Origin: Aldehydirespirator sp965204415
Lineage (GTDB): Bacteria > Actinomycetota > Acidimicrobiia > Acidimicrobiales > Aldehydirespiratoraceae
Direction: 5' to 3'
Length of the DNA: 64,000 nt
Assembly: GCA_965204415.1 (NCBI GenBank)
Contig: CBDBEL010000004.1
Coordinates: 1,054,001 to 1,118,000 of the forward strand
Part shown: positions 1 through 9,322 of the stretch, piece after piece
Numbering within the stretch: the first letter of the stretch is position 1
Layout: each line of letters opens with the position of its first letter
Made by a program: the position numbers and the translations under genes
The notes under the pieces: generated by a model
Seen by the model: only the letters and a program-made list of their open reading frames with translations
Told to the model about the DNA's origin: nothing
The model's database searches: none

Positions 1-658
1 GGGACCACAGCGCCGGACCGAGACGGCCGGTTCTAAGCACCAGAAGCGCGTTGACCACCCCCACCAGCACCAGGGCGGGGAACTGAACCAGCTGGAAGTG
101 GGTGATACCGAAGGCCACCGATGCGATGGCCACCGCCCAGACCGGCCCGAGCCGGTCCCGCAGCGCTCCCTGCAGGAGGCCCCTGAAGAAGACCTCCTCG
201 CTGATGGGCGCCATGACCACCGTCATCACGACGAGCAGGGCCACATCCGACGGCCCGACGGCCAGTGCGCTCAGCTCGCGTGCCGGCTCCTCCACGTCCA
301 GATCGCCGAAGATCCGGAATATGGGCCAGTACAGCAGCGGAACCGCGGCAAGCTGCGTCACCAGGCCGACCGCCAACCCGACGGGCACGTCCAACAGACG
401 CATCGCCCACCCGAGCTGGCTCCTCCAGCGGAGGCCGTAGCGCCGGGCCAGCAGGGGCGTGCCGAGCAGGCCCAGCCACAAGGGCACTTGAAGCATCACG
501 AGCCCGCCGATCCCGATGCGGCTCATCAGGTTGTCCTCGGTCTCCAGGGACTCCGGCCCCAGCAACGCCGCCACCACTAGAACGGACGCCGCGAGAGAGG
601 CAACGAAACCTGCGGCCCATCCGGCTGCCGCCCAAGTGAGCCGTGTCGTGGCCGGCAT
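1..658 (-). CDS. CPBP-family intramembrane metalloprotease, 3' end cut by window edge
   Basis: Translating the minus strand from the ATG at 658 gives an open frame of 219 residues that runs off the left edge. It is hydrophobic, with several membrane segments (about residues 10-30, 45-65 and 85-105), and carries the CPBP glutamate motif EEVFFRG at residues 154-160 and a histidine motif THFQ with His at 187. These are the first two of the usual metal-binding motifs; the last motif would lie outside the window. CPBP proteins are membrane proteases or CAAX-processing-like enzymes; the substrate cannot be told from sequence. The gene is divergent from ftsH, with 190 bp between the two starts, and that gap contains a copy of the interspersed repeat found elsewhere in the window. 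Confidence 0.85.
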   Translation of the reverse strand, partial: MPATTRLTWAAAGWAAGFVASLAASVLVVAALLGPESLETEDNLMSRIGIGGLVMLQVPLWLGLLGTPLLARRYGLRWRSQLGWAMRLLDVPVGLAVGLVTQLAAVPLLYWPIFRIFGDLDVEEPARELSALAVGPSDVALLVVMTVVMAPISEEVFFRGLLQGALRDRLGPVWAVAIASVAFGITHFQLVQFPALVLVGVVNALLVLRTGRLGPALWS

Positions 659-668
659 GGGCGACCGC

Positions 669-807
669 GCGGGGAGGCCACCGCCTCGCGGTCCATCGTC
701 GTGTTTCCCGCTCTTGTTCGCTGCGCTCACGGGCCGCTCGGGCCACGGCCTCGCTCAGCGCCCTGCAGAGTCCTCGTGGGTTGAGACCCGTCCGCTCGGC
801 CTCTGGA
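669..807 (+). repeat. Interspersed intergenic repeat, copy A (divergent)
   Basis: The core from about 706 to 755 (TTCCCGCTCTTGTTCGCTGC onward through GGGCCGCTCGGGCCACGG) is nearly identical to copies at 27127-27267 and 52614-52754. The middle part has diverged, and the end (GTCCGCTCGGCCTCTGG) matches again. It fills most of the gap between the divergent CPBP protease and ftsH genes. Confidence 0.75.
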
Positions 808-836
808 CGACCGCATGGATTGCAACCGTACCGGAC

Positions 837-842
837 TAGTCT
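837..842 (+). promoter_or_regulatory. Candidate -10 box (TAGTCT) for ftsH, leaderless arrangement
   Basis: TAGTCT fits the actinobacterial TANNNT -10 pattern and ends 6 nt before the GTG start of ftsH at 849, so transcription would begin at or next to the start codon. No convincing -35 was found. The same TAGTCT at the same distance from a GTG occurs at 10098. Confidence 0.4.
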
Positions 843-848
843 GGAATC

Positions 849-2855
849 GTGGCCGACAGCCCGCCGCCTCCGCCGCCGCCCCAGCATCCAGACCGCAAGC
901 GGAACCAACCGCCGGCCCCCCGGCCCCGCCCGGAGGCCCAGCGGCGCTCCCGCCTGGTCATCTGGTTGATGATCGGCGCGGTCATCGCGGTCTTCATGGC
1001 CACCACCATGCTCCCCGACGAGTCCGGAGCCGAGATCTCCTACCCCGACTTCCTCGAGCGGGTCACCGAGGGAGGCATCGTCCAGGGCACCTACAACAAC
1101 AACACCGGCAGCATCAAGGCAACCGCCGTCGACGGCACCGAGTACGTCTCCAACGGGCCGCTGCCGCTTCCCGACGCCGACACGGCCCTGATCAACCAGC
1201 ACGTGCCGGAGTTCCGCTACGACACGCCCGAGACCAACTTCTTCCTGTCGATCGTGCCGCTGCTGCTGCCGATCGGCCTGCTCATCCTGTTCTTCTGGTG
1301 GATGCAGCGCCGGGCCCAGGGGCAGATGGGCAGCATCATGTCGATCGGGCGGAGCCGGGCGAAGACCTACTCGACCGAGCGCCCCGGCACGACCTTCGAC
1401 GATGTGGCCGGCTACGAGGGAGTCAAGCAGGAGATCACCGAGATAGTCGACTTCCTGAAGATGCCCGAGCGCTTCGCCGAGATCGGCGCCAGGGTCCCCA
1501 AGGGCGTGCTGCTGGTGGGCCCGCCCGGCACGGGCAAGACGCTCATCGCCAAGGCGGTGGCGGGCGAGGCCGGGGTGCCGTTCCTGTCGGTCACGGGCTC
1601 CGACTTCATGGAGATGTTCGTCGGGGTGGGGGCCAGCCGGGTGCGGGACCTCTTCGAGTCGGCCCGCAAGATGGGCAAGGCCATCATCTTCATAGACGAG
1701 GTCGACTCCATCGGACGCAAGCGGGGCGCGGGGCTCGGCGGCGGCCACGACGAGCGGGAGCAGACCCTCAACCAGATGCTCTCGGAGATGGACGGGTTCG
1801 AGGGCTCCGAGGGAATCGTGATGATGGCGGCCACCAACCGGCCCGACATCCTCGACCCGGCCCTGCTGCGCCCGGGACGCTTCGACCGCCAGGTGGTGGT
1901 GCCGCTGCCGGAGCTCTCGGACCGGCAGGCCATCCTCGAGGTGCACGTGAAGGGCAAGCGCACCGCCGAGGACCTGGACCTCAACGTGGTGGCCCGGGGC
2001 ACTCCGGGGATGAGCGGCGCCGACCTGGCCAACCTCGTCAACGAGGCCGCCCTGTACGCCGTGCGCGACGGCGAGGAGGAGATCGCGGCCCGGCATGTGG
2101 AGCAGGCCAGGGACCGCGTCCTCATGGGCCAGAAGCGGGAGTCGCTGGCCCTCTCCGACGGCGAGAAGGAGGCCATCGCCTACCACGAGGCCGGCCACGC
2201 GGTGTGCGCCGCGGTGCTGCCCACCGCCGATCCGCTCCACAAGGTCACGATCATTCCCAGCGGGATGGCGCTCGGGGTGACCATGCAGCTGCCCGAGGAG
2301 GACCGCCACATCTACCGCAGCGACTACATCCTCGACCGGCTGGTGGTCATGTTCGGCGGCCGCATCGCCGAGGACCTCGTGTTCGGCATCGTCAGCACCG
2401 GCGCCGCCGACGACCTGATGCGGGCCACCGCGCTGGCCAAGTCGATGGTGCGGGAGTGGGGCATGTCCGACAAGCTCGGACCGATGGCGTGGGGCTCCCA
2501 GAACCAGGTGTTCCTGGGCGAGGACCTGATGCAGACCCGCGACTACAGCGACGACACCGCCCGGGTGATCGACGAGGAGATCGAGCGCATCCTGCGCGAG
2601 CAGCAGGACCGGTGCCGGTCGACCCTCACCGAGTACCGCCACGGTCTCGACCTAGTGGCCCGAGCGCTGCTGGAGCACGAGACCATCAGCGGCGAAGAGG
2701 TGGAACGCCTCATCGCGGTGTCGCGGGGAGTCACGCAGCCACAGGACGGGCCGGAGGGGTCGGCCGTCGCCGACTCCCCGTCGGACCCCGATGCCCCGCC
2801 CACCGCAGGCAACGGGTCGGGTTCTCCTGCCGGCGTGCCCACGCCCGCAGCTTGA
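849..2855 (+). CDS. ftsH: ATP-dependent zinc metalloprotease FtsH
   Basis: Membrane-anchored AAA+ protease of 668 residues that degrades misfolded membrane and selected cytosolic proteins. A proline-rich cytoplasmic N-terminus (residues 5-28) precedes TM1 (36-54), a short extracytoplasmic domain, and TM2 (131-152). The AAA domain has Walker A GPPGTGKT at 224-231, Walker B IIFIDEVD, and the second region of homology RPDILDPALLRPGRFDR. The peptidase site HEAGH is at 446-450. The tail after about residue 620 is low-complexity (Ser, Pro, Ala, Asp). The GTG start at 849 is favoured because it gives the standard N-terminus and follows a -10 box by six bases. Length and order of domains are normal for the family; the annotation is secure. 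Confidence 0.98.
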   Translation: MADSPPPPPPPQHPDRKRNQPPAPRPRPEAQRRSRLVIWLMIGAVIAVFMATTMLPDESGAEISYPDFLERVTEGGIVQGTYNNNTGSIKATAVDGTEYVSNGPLPLPDADTALINQHVPEFRYDTPETNFFLSIVPLLLPIGLLILFFWWMQRRAQGQMGSIMSIGRSRAKTYSTERPGTTFDDVAGYEGVKQEITEIVDFLKMPERFAEIGARVPKGVLLVGPPGTGKTLIAKAVAGEAGVPFLSVTGSDFMEMFVGVGASRVRDLFESARKMGKAIIFIDEVDSIGRKRGAGLGGGHDEREQTLNQMLSEMDGFEGSEGIVMMAATNRPDILDPALLRPGRFDRQVVVPLPELSDRQAILEVHVKGKRTAEDLDLNVVARGTPGMSGADLANLVNEAALYAVRDGEEEIAARHVEQARDRVLMGQKRESLALSDGEKEAIAYHEAGHAVCAAVLPTADPLHKVTIIPSGMALGVTMQLPEEDRHIYRSDYILDRLVVMFGGRIAEDLVFGIVSTGAADDLMRATALAKSMVREWGMSDKLGPMAWGSQNQVFLGEDLMQTRDYSDDTARVIDEEIERILREQQDRCRSTLTEYRHGLDLVARALLEHETISGEEVERLIAVSRGVTQPQDGPEGSAVADSPSDPDAPPTAGNGSGSPAGVPTPAA

Positions 2856-2880
2856 TCGCCCGAGCTGGCGGGCCGCTGAC

Positions 2881-2904
2881 CGTCGGCCGGTCAACCGGTC
2901 GTCG
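2881..2904 (+). terminator. Candidate hairpin downstream of ftsH
   Basis: An 11-bp stem with two mismatches, CGTCGGCCGGT and ACCGGTCGTCG, separated by two bases, lies 26 bp after the ftsH stop. There is no T-run, which is common in GC-rich actinobacteria. Confidence 0.35.
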
Positions 2905-2905
2905 T

Positions 2906-2945
2906 CGCAGAGGCCGAAGGGATCGGCACGCGAGTCCGGGGCTGG
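2906..2945 (-). repeat. Interspersed intergenic repeat, partial copy D (inverted)
   Basis: On the minus strand this stretch reads CGGACTCGCGTGCCGATCCC followed by TTCGGCCTCTG. It matches the 3' third of the full-length repeat copies at 27127-27267 and 52614-52754; the central third of the repeat is missing here. Confidence 0.55.
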
Positions 2946-2980
2946 CGTGATGCGGCCCACCTATCTGCGAACATGACACG

Positions 2981-4705
2981 GTGACCGCCGCACGCTCGGG
3001 AGCCGCTCGACGATGGCGGACCGCCGCACGCTCGGGAGCCGCTCGACGATGGCGGACCGCCGCACGCTCGGGAGCCGCTCGACGATGGCGGACCGTCGCC
3101 CTGCCCGCGCTGGTCTGCACGGCCCCGCTCGTCGGGATGGCGTTTCAGGGGGACGAGAGGCCGAGGATCTACGCGGTCATCGGCCGGTACGGCTCCAATC
3201 CCTTCAAGATCATTGAAGGGACATACCACGACCTCGACTTCTTTCTCGGCCGCGGCAACTTCAGGCCGTTGGGACGACTGTTCGAGACCGTCGGGCACAG
3301 TCTTGTGTTCGAGGCCGGCGAGGCGACGGGCGTGGCGCCCCACGTGGTCCTCGGCGCGGTCCGGCTCGTGATGATCGGGCTGCTGGCACTGACCGCCTCG
3401 GCGGTGGTGGCGGCACTGGCCCGCTCAGCGGGAGTGTCGCCCCGCCATCCGGTCAACGTCCTCTTTCCCCTGGCCTTGGGGACGGTGCTGATCGCGAGCG
3501 GCAGCCACGGCCCCCAAGCGGACCGCCGGTGGTACAACCACGTCAACCTCGTGCATTTCCCGCACACCATCATCGGCGCGGTCGTTCTGATCCTGGCGAT
3601 GGCCCTGCTGGTGGCACGCGACCGAGACATGCAGCGCCGGCGACTCGAGCGGCACGAGTGGGGAACCATGGCGGCATTGGGCGCCGTCTCGGCCCTCTAC
3701 TACGACCTCGTCTACCTGGCTCCGATCCTGGCCGCGGTCTTCATCGTGGCCCGCGCCGCGGCCACCGGCATGACCCTCCCCGAGGTCAGGGCGACCGCGG
3801 CCCTCAAGCGCTGGTCGGCGGCTTCGGCCGGATTCCTGGCTGCCTTCGTCCCGGCTCGAATCGAGATCATGCGGCGCTGCGCGGAGCAGTCCTGCTACAA
3901 CGGGACCGACCCGCAGTTCTCCGCCGAGGCTCTCGGCCATATCCCGCGGCGCGTGCTGGCGGGCACACCGCCGGCCGGGTGGTTCCACAACGCAGAGGTC
4001 GCCCGTCACTTCGGCCTCGATCTCGGGATGGAGGACCTGGCCCGAAACGCGCTGACGGGCCTGTTGCTGGCCGCGGTGGTGGTCATGACCGTTGTGGCGG
4101 CCAGGTCGGCGGATCTCTCCAGCAGCCGCGATATACGGCAGCCGGGTCTGCACCAGGCATCGCCCTCCCCCACCCCGCGGCCGCGACACCTGGCGCTGGC
4201 CTTGGCCGTGCTCGGAGCCTCGGCCGTTCTGCTGGCAGCACTCCTGGCCAGCCTCTCCAATCAAGTGCAGCAGAGGGACCTGAGGGCAGTGGACGCCTGG
4301 CGCGAGACCCTGCTGACTCAGGTGGGCTGGTCACTGCTGATGACAGCCGGCGTCGTGGCTGCCATCGAAGCGGCCCGCGGCCGACGCTCACAGCAAGTCG
4401 TCGTGGTGTGCGCGGCCGCGTCGCTGGCGGTGTTGCTCGCCGCGTCTCTGCTGGCCAACTGGCGGCTGTCCCAGGCCGACCGCCACGATCCGCTGTCGTC
4501 GGTCACCAGGCAGATCTCGAACGCGACCGTCAGCGTCGACCGGACCGAGGAGGGCAATCTTCACCGCTGCGCCCTGATCGACGCGTACTCAGGGATGATC
4601 CCCGAGCATCTCAACATGGGAGGCCCGGCCGTGCGCCGGCACCTCGACCGACTGATGCTCGACCGCTACAACCAGCCGTTCTGCGATACCGGCCAGGCGA
4701 CCTGA
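2981..4705 (+). CDS. Polytopic membrane protein of unknown function
   Basis: 574 residues; I do not recognise the family. The N-terminus holds three identical 12-residue repeats rich in Arg and Ala, then a hydrophobic segment (VALPALVCTAPLVGMAF) that could be the original signal anchor. About nine membrane segments follow, roughly at residues 125-150, 155-175, 195-215, 225-260, 275-290, 345-370, 400-425, 450-465 and 475-495. An extracytoplasmic loop around residues 290-340 has two Cys close together (RRCAEQSCYNG), and the C-terminal 80 residues are soluble. It could be a glycosyltransferase-like or polysaccharide-related membrane protein given the neighbourhood, but no catalytic motif was found. 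It converges on the DUF5719 gene, six bases from its end. Confidence 0.7.
   Translation: MTAARSGAARRWRTAARSGAARRWRTAARSGAARRWRTVALPALVCTAPLVGMAFQGDERPRIYAVIGRYGSNPFKIIEGTYHDLDFFLGRGNFRPLGRLFETVGHSLVFEAGEATGVAPHVVLGAVRLVMIGLLALTASAVVAALARSAGVSPRHPVNVLFPLALGTVLIASGSHGPQADRRWYNHVNLVHFPHTIIGAVVLILAMALLVARDRDMQRRRLERHEWGTMAALGAVSALYYDLVYLAPILAAVFIVARAAATGMTLPEVRATAALKRWSAASAGFLAAFVPARIEIMRRCAEQSCYNGTDPQFSAEALGHIPRRVLAGTPPAGWFHNAEVARHFGLDLGMEDLARNALTGLLLAAVVVMTVVAARSADLSSSRDIRQPGLHQASPSPTPRPRHLALALAVLGASAVLLAALLASLSNQVQQRDLRAVDAWRETLLTQVGWSLLMTAGVVAAIEAARGRRSQQVVVVCAAASLAVLLAASLLANWRLSQADRHDPLSSVTRQISNATVSVDRTEEGNLHRCALIDAYSGMIPEHLNMGGPAVRRHLDRLMLDRYNQPFCDTGQAT
2983..3090 (+). repeat. Three perfect 36-bp tandem repeats at a gene start
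   Basis: Three identical 36-bp units (2983-3018, 3019-3054, 3055-3090), each beginning GACCGCCGCACGCTCGGGAG. They lie immediately after the GTG start at 2981 and encode three copies of a 12-residue Arg/Ala-rich block in frame. The number of units adds 24 residues to the N-terminus without breaking the frame. Confidence 0.95.
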
Positions 4706-4711
4706 CCCGGG

Positions 4712-6184
4712 TCAGCGGATATCGGCGGCGGGAACCGGCTCGGAGGCCGCCGCGCCCAGTGAGGCCGTGCGGGAGGTCAGCCCAATGAGCTCGGTGGCGG
4801 CTATGACCGGCGCAGAGGACTCCACCTCCACTACGAAACGACCTGAGCCCAGACGGTCCAGCGCGACGCTGGCACGGCGGCGGGGTCCGACCTCCAGGCG
4901 GCGCACGGCCGCCCCGTCCACGCTTAGAGCGACCTGGGCGATCCCCACCGACGACGGGTTCACGACCACCAGGATCGAGGACTCGCCGCCGCCTTCGGCC
5001 GCGGTCTCGGAGTCGGACGCTTCGGCAGCCACCAGCCAGCGGTGGGCCGCAGCGTCCGACCCGATCGTCGCGGTGGATCCCGCGACCGCCGCGGCCGCCT
5101 CGCCGTCGGCGTCCGCTGCGAACGTGACGCTGTGTATCGACGCGGCCACTGCGGCGCCATCCAGCGAGCGCACCGTCACGCTGAAGGGCCCGACGCCTTC
5201 GAGGCGGCCCTGCTGGGAGAGATCGACCAGAGCTGTCCGTCCGGGCCTGACGGTGATCTCGATCGGGCTGACATCGGTTCCGGGCGCCTCGGCCATGATC
5301 TCCAAGTCCACCTCGGCGGCATCCGCCGACGGGTTGGCAATGGCCACGACGTCCCGGCGGGCCGCGCCCACCCCGGCGACCGGCAGGTGCCACAGCGGGG
5401 CCGCTCCGGGAATCGCCGCCGATGCCCGGGCACCGCTGCCGGCGATCAGCCCGTCGGCGATCTGAATCCACGAGACGGCCACGCGTCCCGACACGACCTC
5501 AACGAAGGCCGCGACCGAGGTCGCGACGGTGATCTCGTCGGTGATGTCGACGGCGACGACCCGCTGGGCCGGCACCACCAGGCCGTCGATCGTGTCCCGG
5601 CCCACATCGGCAACCAGCTCGATGTCGGCCACCGCGATGTCGGGGAACGGGTTGAGGAGCATGATGACGAAGCGCTCGCCCTCCACCGCCGAGCGGGTCG
5701 CTCCGTGGGGCACCAGCCAGCTGCTGGCCGTCCTGGTGAGACAGGCCGAGCGACCGACATCTCCCTGTTTCGCGGCAAGTATCTGCTCGACCACAACGTC
5801 GGTGCCGTCCACTTCGACCACCGCGCCGACCCACTGCGCACCGGGAACCGCCTCGGACGGCTTCAGAAGCACCCGGCCGCGGGGCTCGATCTCGACGTCG
5901 ACGGTCCGGGCCTCGGACGGATCGGATCCGCCGGGAAGAACCGACACGACCGCGGTGCGCAACCGATCCGAACCGCTTGCTAGCTGGATGATCAATTCGG
6001 CCTCGCCCGCGGGGCCGCTGCCGCCGGGGCAGAACCAAGTGCTGACAGCACCAGCCGGCGCAGCCAGAGCCGACAGGTAGCGGACCGGACGATCCGGCAC
6101 TGGCCGGTCGGGCAGGTCGATGAGCACGCCCGCGCCCAGCAGACCGGCAATGGCCGTCATGGCGAGCACCCTCACTGAGCGCAT
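4712..6184 (-). CDS. DUF5719-type secreted or membrane-anchored protein
   Basis: 490 residues. The N-terminus MRSVRVLAMTAIAGLLGAGV is a signal peptide or anchor. The body is a series of beta-rich repeats with the family-like phrases STWFCPGGSG (about residues 50-60) and SWLVPHG, conserved in DUF5719 proteins as I remember them. The ATG at 6184 is chosen over an in-frame upstream ATG because it overlaps the stop of the upstream glycosyltransferase as ATGA (6182-6186), showing translational coupling. In actinobacteria this family usually sits directly downstream of a large GT2 membrane glycosyltransferase, as here, and near cofD/cofE; its function is not known. A role in envelope polysaccharide assembly is inference. 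Confidence 0.75.
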   Translation of the reverse strand: MRSVRVLAMTAIAGLLGAGVLIDLPDRPVPDRPVRYLSALAAPAGAVSTWFCPGGSGPAGEAELIIQLASGSDRLRTAVVSVLPGGSDPSEARTVDVEIEPRGRVLLKPSEAVPGAQWVGAVVEVDGTDVVVEQILAAKQGDVGRSACLTRTASSWLVPHGATRSAVEGERFVIMLLNPFPDIAVADIELVADVGRDTIDGLVVPAQRVVAVDITDEITVATSVAAFVEVVSGRVAVSWIQIADGLIAGSGARASAAIPGAAPLWHLPVAGVGAARRDVVAIANPSADAAEVDLEIMAEAPGTDVSPIEITVRPGRTALVDLSQQGRLEGVGPFSVTVRSLDGAAVAASIHSVTFAADADGEAAAAVAGSTATIGSDAAAHRWLVAAEASDSETAAEGGGESSILVVVNPSSVGIAQVALSVDGAAVRRLEVGPRRRASVALDRLGSGRFVVEVESSAPVIAATELIGLTSRTASLGAAASEPVPAADIR

Positions 6185-9100
6185 CAGCCGCGGTCCATCC
6201 GCCGCCGCAGCCAGGCCAGCAGCAGCACGAAAGGCGCCGCCGCGCCCAGCAGCTGTGCGGCGCGGCGCCACCAGGGCGACGAGTAGGACAGCTCGGCCTC
6301 GCCCCCGTCGGCGGGAAGGTAGGCCCTCGCCCAGGCCAGGGCCTCGCGCCTGGGGGCCGTCTCACCGCCGACGGTCAGCTCCCAGCCGGGGCGGGGCGTA
6401 TGCCCCACCAGGACTTCGGCGCCGTCGGGGATCTCCCCCGACCACGGCGGTCCTGCTCCGGAGAACACCGGAACGCCTGGGGTGATCGGATGGGCCTCGA
6501 GGTCTGCGATCTCGTCCACGCCCTCATCGAATCCCGGCGCGTGCACCGCCCGCATCGGCGTCCACGACGTGTTGACGAACATGTCCACCGCGCTGTTGGT
6601 GCCCTCGACCAGCTCCAGGTCGAGCTGATTGCGGATCGCGGCTGCGAGCCCGGCCGGCACCGGCCGGGCCTGATCCTCGCCGACGAACGGCGCGGGCGCG
6701 AGCCTGTGCAGCAGAACCACGTACCGCACGCCCATGCCGGCCAGAACCCTCCCGGCCCGGGTGGTCCGGCCCCCGTCGATGTCGGTGATCGCGGACTCGA
6801 TGAGGTCGGCGCGGCCCGCGTCGACTGGCAGGGCACGGTCGACGATCGTGACCGAATCGCCGGCGGTCACCGCCCAGGCGACACCCGGTTCCAGGCTGTG
6901 GCCCTCGACCGCGAGGAACTCGGGAGCACCGATCCACAGCACCCGGTAGGCCCCGACCACGGTCGGGGGCTCGAAGCGAATGGCTGCGTGGTGGTCGCGC
7001 TCCACCAGGCCCCAACCGCCGGTCTCGAGAACGCCGACCCGGCCGAAGGCCAGCACCAGCGACGCCAGCACGGTGATCGGGACCAGGGCCTGGCGCCAGC
7101 CGAAGTGACTGAATCGCAAGTCATGCTCGATGGACAGCACGGCCATACCGCACAGTGCGGCCACCGCTACCGCGGCCGGGGCCAGCAGGAGCTGCAGGTC
7201 GGGAAGCCCGAAGGGCAGCATCCCTCGCTGCGCGACCAGGGCTAGCGCCCACGCCACGAGGGCCACCACCCAAAGGCGGACGGCTTGCTCGAGGCGCCAT
7301 CCCCTTCCCAGCAGCAGCGGCACGATCATCGGCACCGCGAACAGCCATGTCAGCGAGCCGGGGTCGTCAGGTCCGACCGCGAATCGCACCATCTCGGCGA
7401 AGGAGACAGTCCCGGCGGAGCCGTCGCGCCCGTCGGCGATCGGGGCCCACGCCGGTCCGGCGGCCAGCACATCCACGAGGGTCGGCAGGGCCAGGAGGGC
7501 GATGACCGGCACGGCCAGCACGGTGGCGGCAAGCAGGCTCCCGACGGCGCCGGGCCGGGCCGCGAGCAGGCTCCCGAGCACCAGCCCCGCGGCGAGAAGC
7601 GCAACCAGCCCCGCCGAAGCCGGCACGGCCAGCGCGGCGAGGCCGGCGACTGCGCCCAGCGAGACTGCGGCCGATGCCAGACCTTCGAGACGCTTGGGGC
7701 CGGTCCGGAACGGGGCGGTGCGCGACGCCCGCAGCAGTTCTCGGAGCATCCACGGCGCGACGGCGTAGCCGACCAGGCCGGGGATGGACCCGCTCGCGAT
7801 CGACGAGGACGCCAGAGGGACGAGCAGGTAGGCGACCAGCGTGCTTGCCTGGGCCCGGCGGGAGCCGGTCGCGGCCAGGAGCTTGTAGGCCCCCAGCAGG
7901 CCCACCAGGACGGGCAGAACCACGGCCAGGGTGCGAAGCAGGCCCACGCTGCCGGCCAGCAGCCAGCCGCCCGCACCGAGGAAGAACAGGACGCCCAGGT
8001 TGGAGGTCGGCGCTCCCGCGTTCCGGTCGCTCCAACCGTGGAACCACGTCCTGACCAGGTCGGTGGCTGTCTCCGGGAGCGCCACGAAGTCACCGACTGC
8101 GGGCACGCCGTCGGACAGGAGCCGGCGCGACCCGAACAGCACGACCGTCACCACCACGGCCCAGGTGAGGAATGTGAGGCGGGTCGTGCCGGTTCTGAGT
8201 CCTCCCAGGACGCCCCGGCCCGCGGCGCTCAGCAAACCGTGTGACTCGCCGCCGAACTGCCGCCTCAAGAAGGAGACCAGCCGAACGCTGCCGAGGTATT
8301 GCAGGGCGGTGACGTCGGCCTGGCGCACCCTGCGGACCTGCCTGTTGGCCCGCCGGCGCTCGAGCACCACATCGAGGCGGGAGATGTTCCAGACCCAGGC
8401 CGACACCACGTCGCGGGCCCGGCCGAAGCGGGCGGTGAACACCCCCAGAACGATCTCGGCGACCGCCATCAGGACGGCCAGCGGCACGAACACGGTGAGC
8501 GAGATGCGGCCGTGGTTGACCAGCATGGCTCTCAACGCGTGACGGGTCTGGGTCAGCCTCACGTCGTCGACGCCGGTGCGCGACGCGAGCCCGCCCCGGT
8601 GGCGCGCCACCGCCCCCCCGACGAACATCACCCGGGCTCCTGCCATCTGGGCCCGCCAGCAGAGGTCGACGTCCTCGCCCCGGAAGGTCATTCCTGCGTC
8701 GAAGCCGCCGAGCCGGACGAACAGATCCCTGCGGACGAGCATCACCGCCGACGGCAGGGCGAAGGAGTCGCGCACCCCGTCGTGCTGCTCCTGGTCGAGC
8801 TCGTGAGCGCCGGCCCGGTCAGCGGCGACACCGAAGCGGTCGACGTCGTATCCCGCGTGCCGGATGATCTCGGGGCGGTCCCATTCCACGATCTTGGGAC
8901 CGACGACGCCCGCGCTGCTCCGCAGCGCTTCGGCCACGAGGACGCTGACCGAGTCGGAGGCCAGGGCGACGTCGTCTTGGCACACCAGCAGGAAGTCGGC
9001 GGACGGCTTGGTGGAGAGCACCGCGTTGGCCGCCTCCGAGAAGCCCGAGGCACCGGTTGCGTCTATCACCTCGGCGTCGTCGATGACCGCGGCCACCCGG

Positions 9101-9300
9101 GGACCGAGCCCCGATCCGGCCGCGTCCACGACGGCGACGCTCAAGGACTCGTAGTCCTGGAGGGCAAGCGACTCCAGGGTCTCGTCGAACCACTCGCCCG
9201 GCCGGTGAGCGACCACGACGGCCAGCACCGTCGGATGCTGCTGAGCGGTGCTGGACGCGCCCGGAGTGGGTGCCGCGCTGTCGACGGGAGGTGCGATCAA
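6184..9300 (-). CDS. Large GT2 glycosyltransferase with polytopic membrane C-terminus
   Basis: 1038 residues. The N-terminal GT-A domain (about residues 22-270) has the family 2 features: a beta-alpha start (TVLAVVVAHRPG), the acidic motif CQDDVAL, and the late motif RGEDVDLCWR. It is followed by 11-13 membrane segments (about 270-760) and a C-terminal extracytoplasmic domain (about 780-1000) ending in a last membrane helix and Arg-rich tail. This GT2-plus-membrane architecture occurs next to DUF5719 in many actinobacteria and is presumed to act on cell-wall or exported polysaccharide. The start is TTG at 9300, 22 bp after the isochorismatase-fold gene's stop; an in-frame GTG/ATG slightly downstream cannot be excluded. 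The stop overlaps the next start (ATGA). Confidence 0.85.
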   Translation of the reverse strand: MIAPPVDSAAPTPGASSTAQQHPTVLAVVVAHRPGEWFDETLESLALQDYESLSVAVVDAAGSGLGPRVAAVIDDAEVIDATGASGFSEAANAVLSTKPSADFLLVCQDDVALASDSVSVLVAEALRSSAGVVGPKIVEWDRPEIIRHAGYDVDRFGVAADRAGAHELDQEQHDGVRDSFALPSAVMLVRRDLFVRLGGFDAGMTFRGEDVDLCWRAQMAGARVMFVGGAVARHRGGLASRTGVDDVRLTQTRHALRAMLVNHGRISLTVFVPLAVLMAVAEIVLGVFTARFGRARDVVSAWVWNISRLDVVLERRRANRQVRRVRQADVTALQYLGSVRLVSFLRRQFGGESHGLLSAAGRGVLGGLRTGTTRLTFLTWAVVVTVVLFGSRRLLSDGVPAVGDFVALPETATDLVRTWFHGWSDRNAGAPTSNLGVLFFLGAGGWLLAGSVGLLRTLAVVLPVLVGLLGAYKLLAATGSRRAQASTLVAYLLVPLASSSIASGSIPGLVGYAVAPWMLRELLRASRTAPFRTGPKRLEGLASAAVSLGAVAGLAALAVPASAGLVALLAAGLVLGSLLAARPGAVGSLLAATVLAVPVIALLALPTLVDVLAAGPAWAPIADGRDGSAGTVSFAEMVRFAVGPDDPGSLTWLFAVPMIVPLLLGRGWRLEQAVRLWVVALVAWALALVAQRGMLPFGLPDLQLLLAPAAVAVAALCGMAVLSIEHDLRFSHFGWRQALVPITVLASLVLAFGRVGVLETGGWGLVERDHHAAIRFEPPTVVGAYRVLWIGAPEFLAVEGHSLEPGVAWAVTAGDSVTIVDRALPVDAGRADLIESAITDIDGGRTTRAGRVLAGMGVRYVVLLHRLAPAPFVGEDQARPVPAGLAAAIRNQLDLELVEGTNSAVDMFVNTSWTPMRAVHAPGFDEGVDEIADLEAHPITPGVPVFSGAGPPWSGEIPDGAEVLVGHTPRPGWELTVGGETAPRREALAWARAYLPADGGEAELSYSSPWWRRAAQLLGAAAPFVLLLAWLRRRMDRG

Positions 9301-9322
9301 CCGAGGCTAATGGGCGCCTCGG

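Noticed and set aside
33..2642. Long open frame (about 870 codons) antisense to ftsH on the minus strand
   Set aside because: Its composition (His, Gly, Leu, Arg) is the mirror of the GC-rich ftsH codons; ftsH is a clear gene and the true minus-strand gene here is the CPBP protease in another frame.
815..2950. Second plus-strand frame of 711 codons over ftsH
   Set aside because: An Arg/Gly/Ala-rich shadow frame of a high-GC gene, with no domain.
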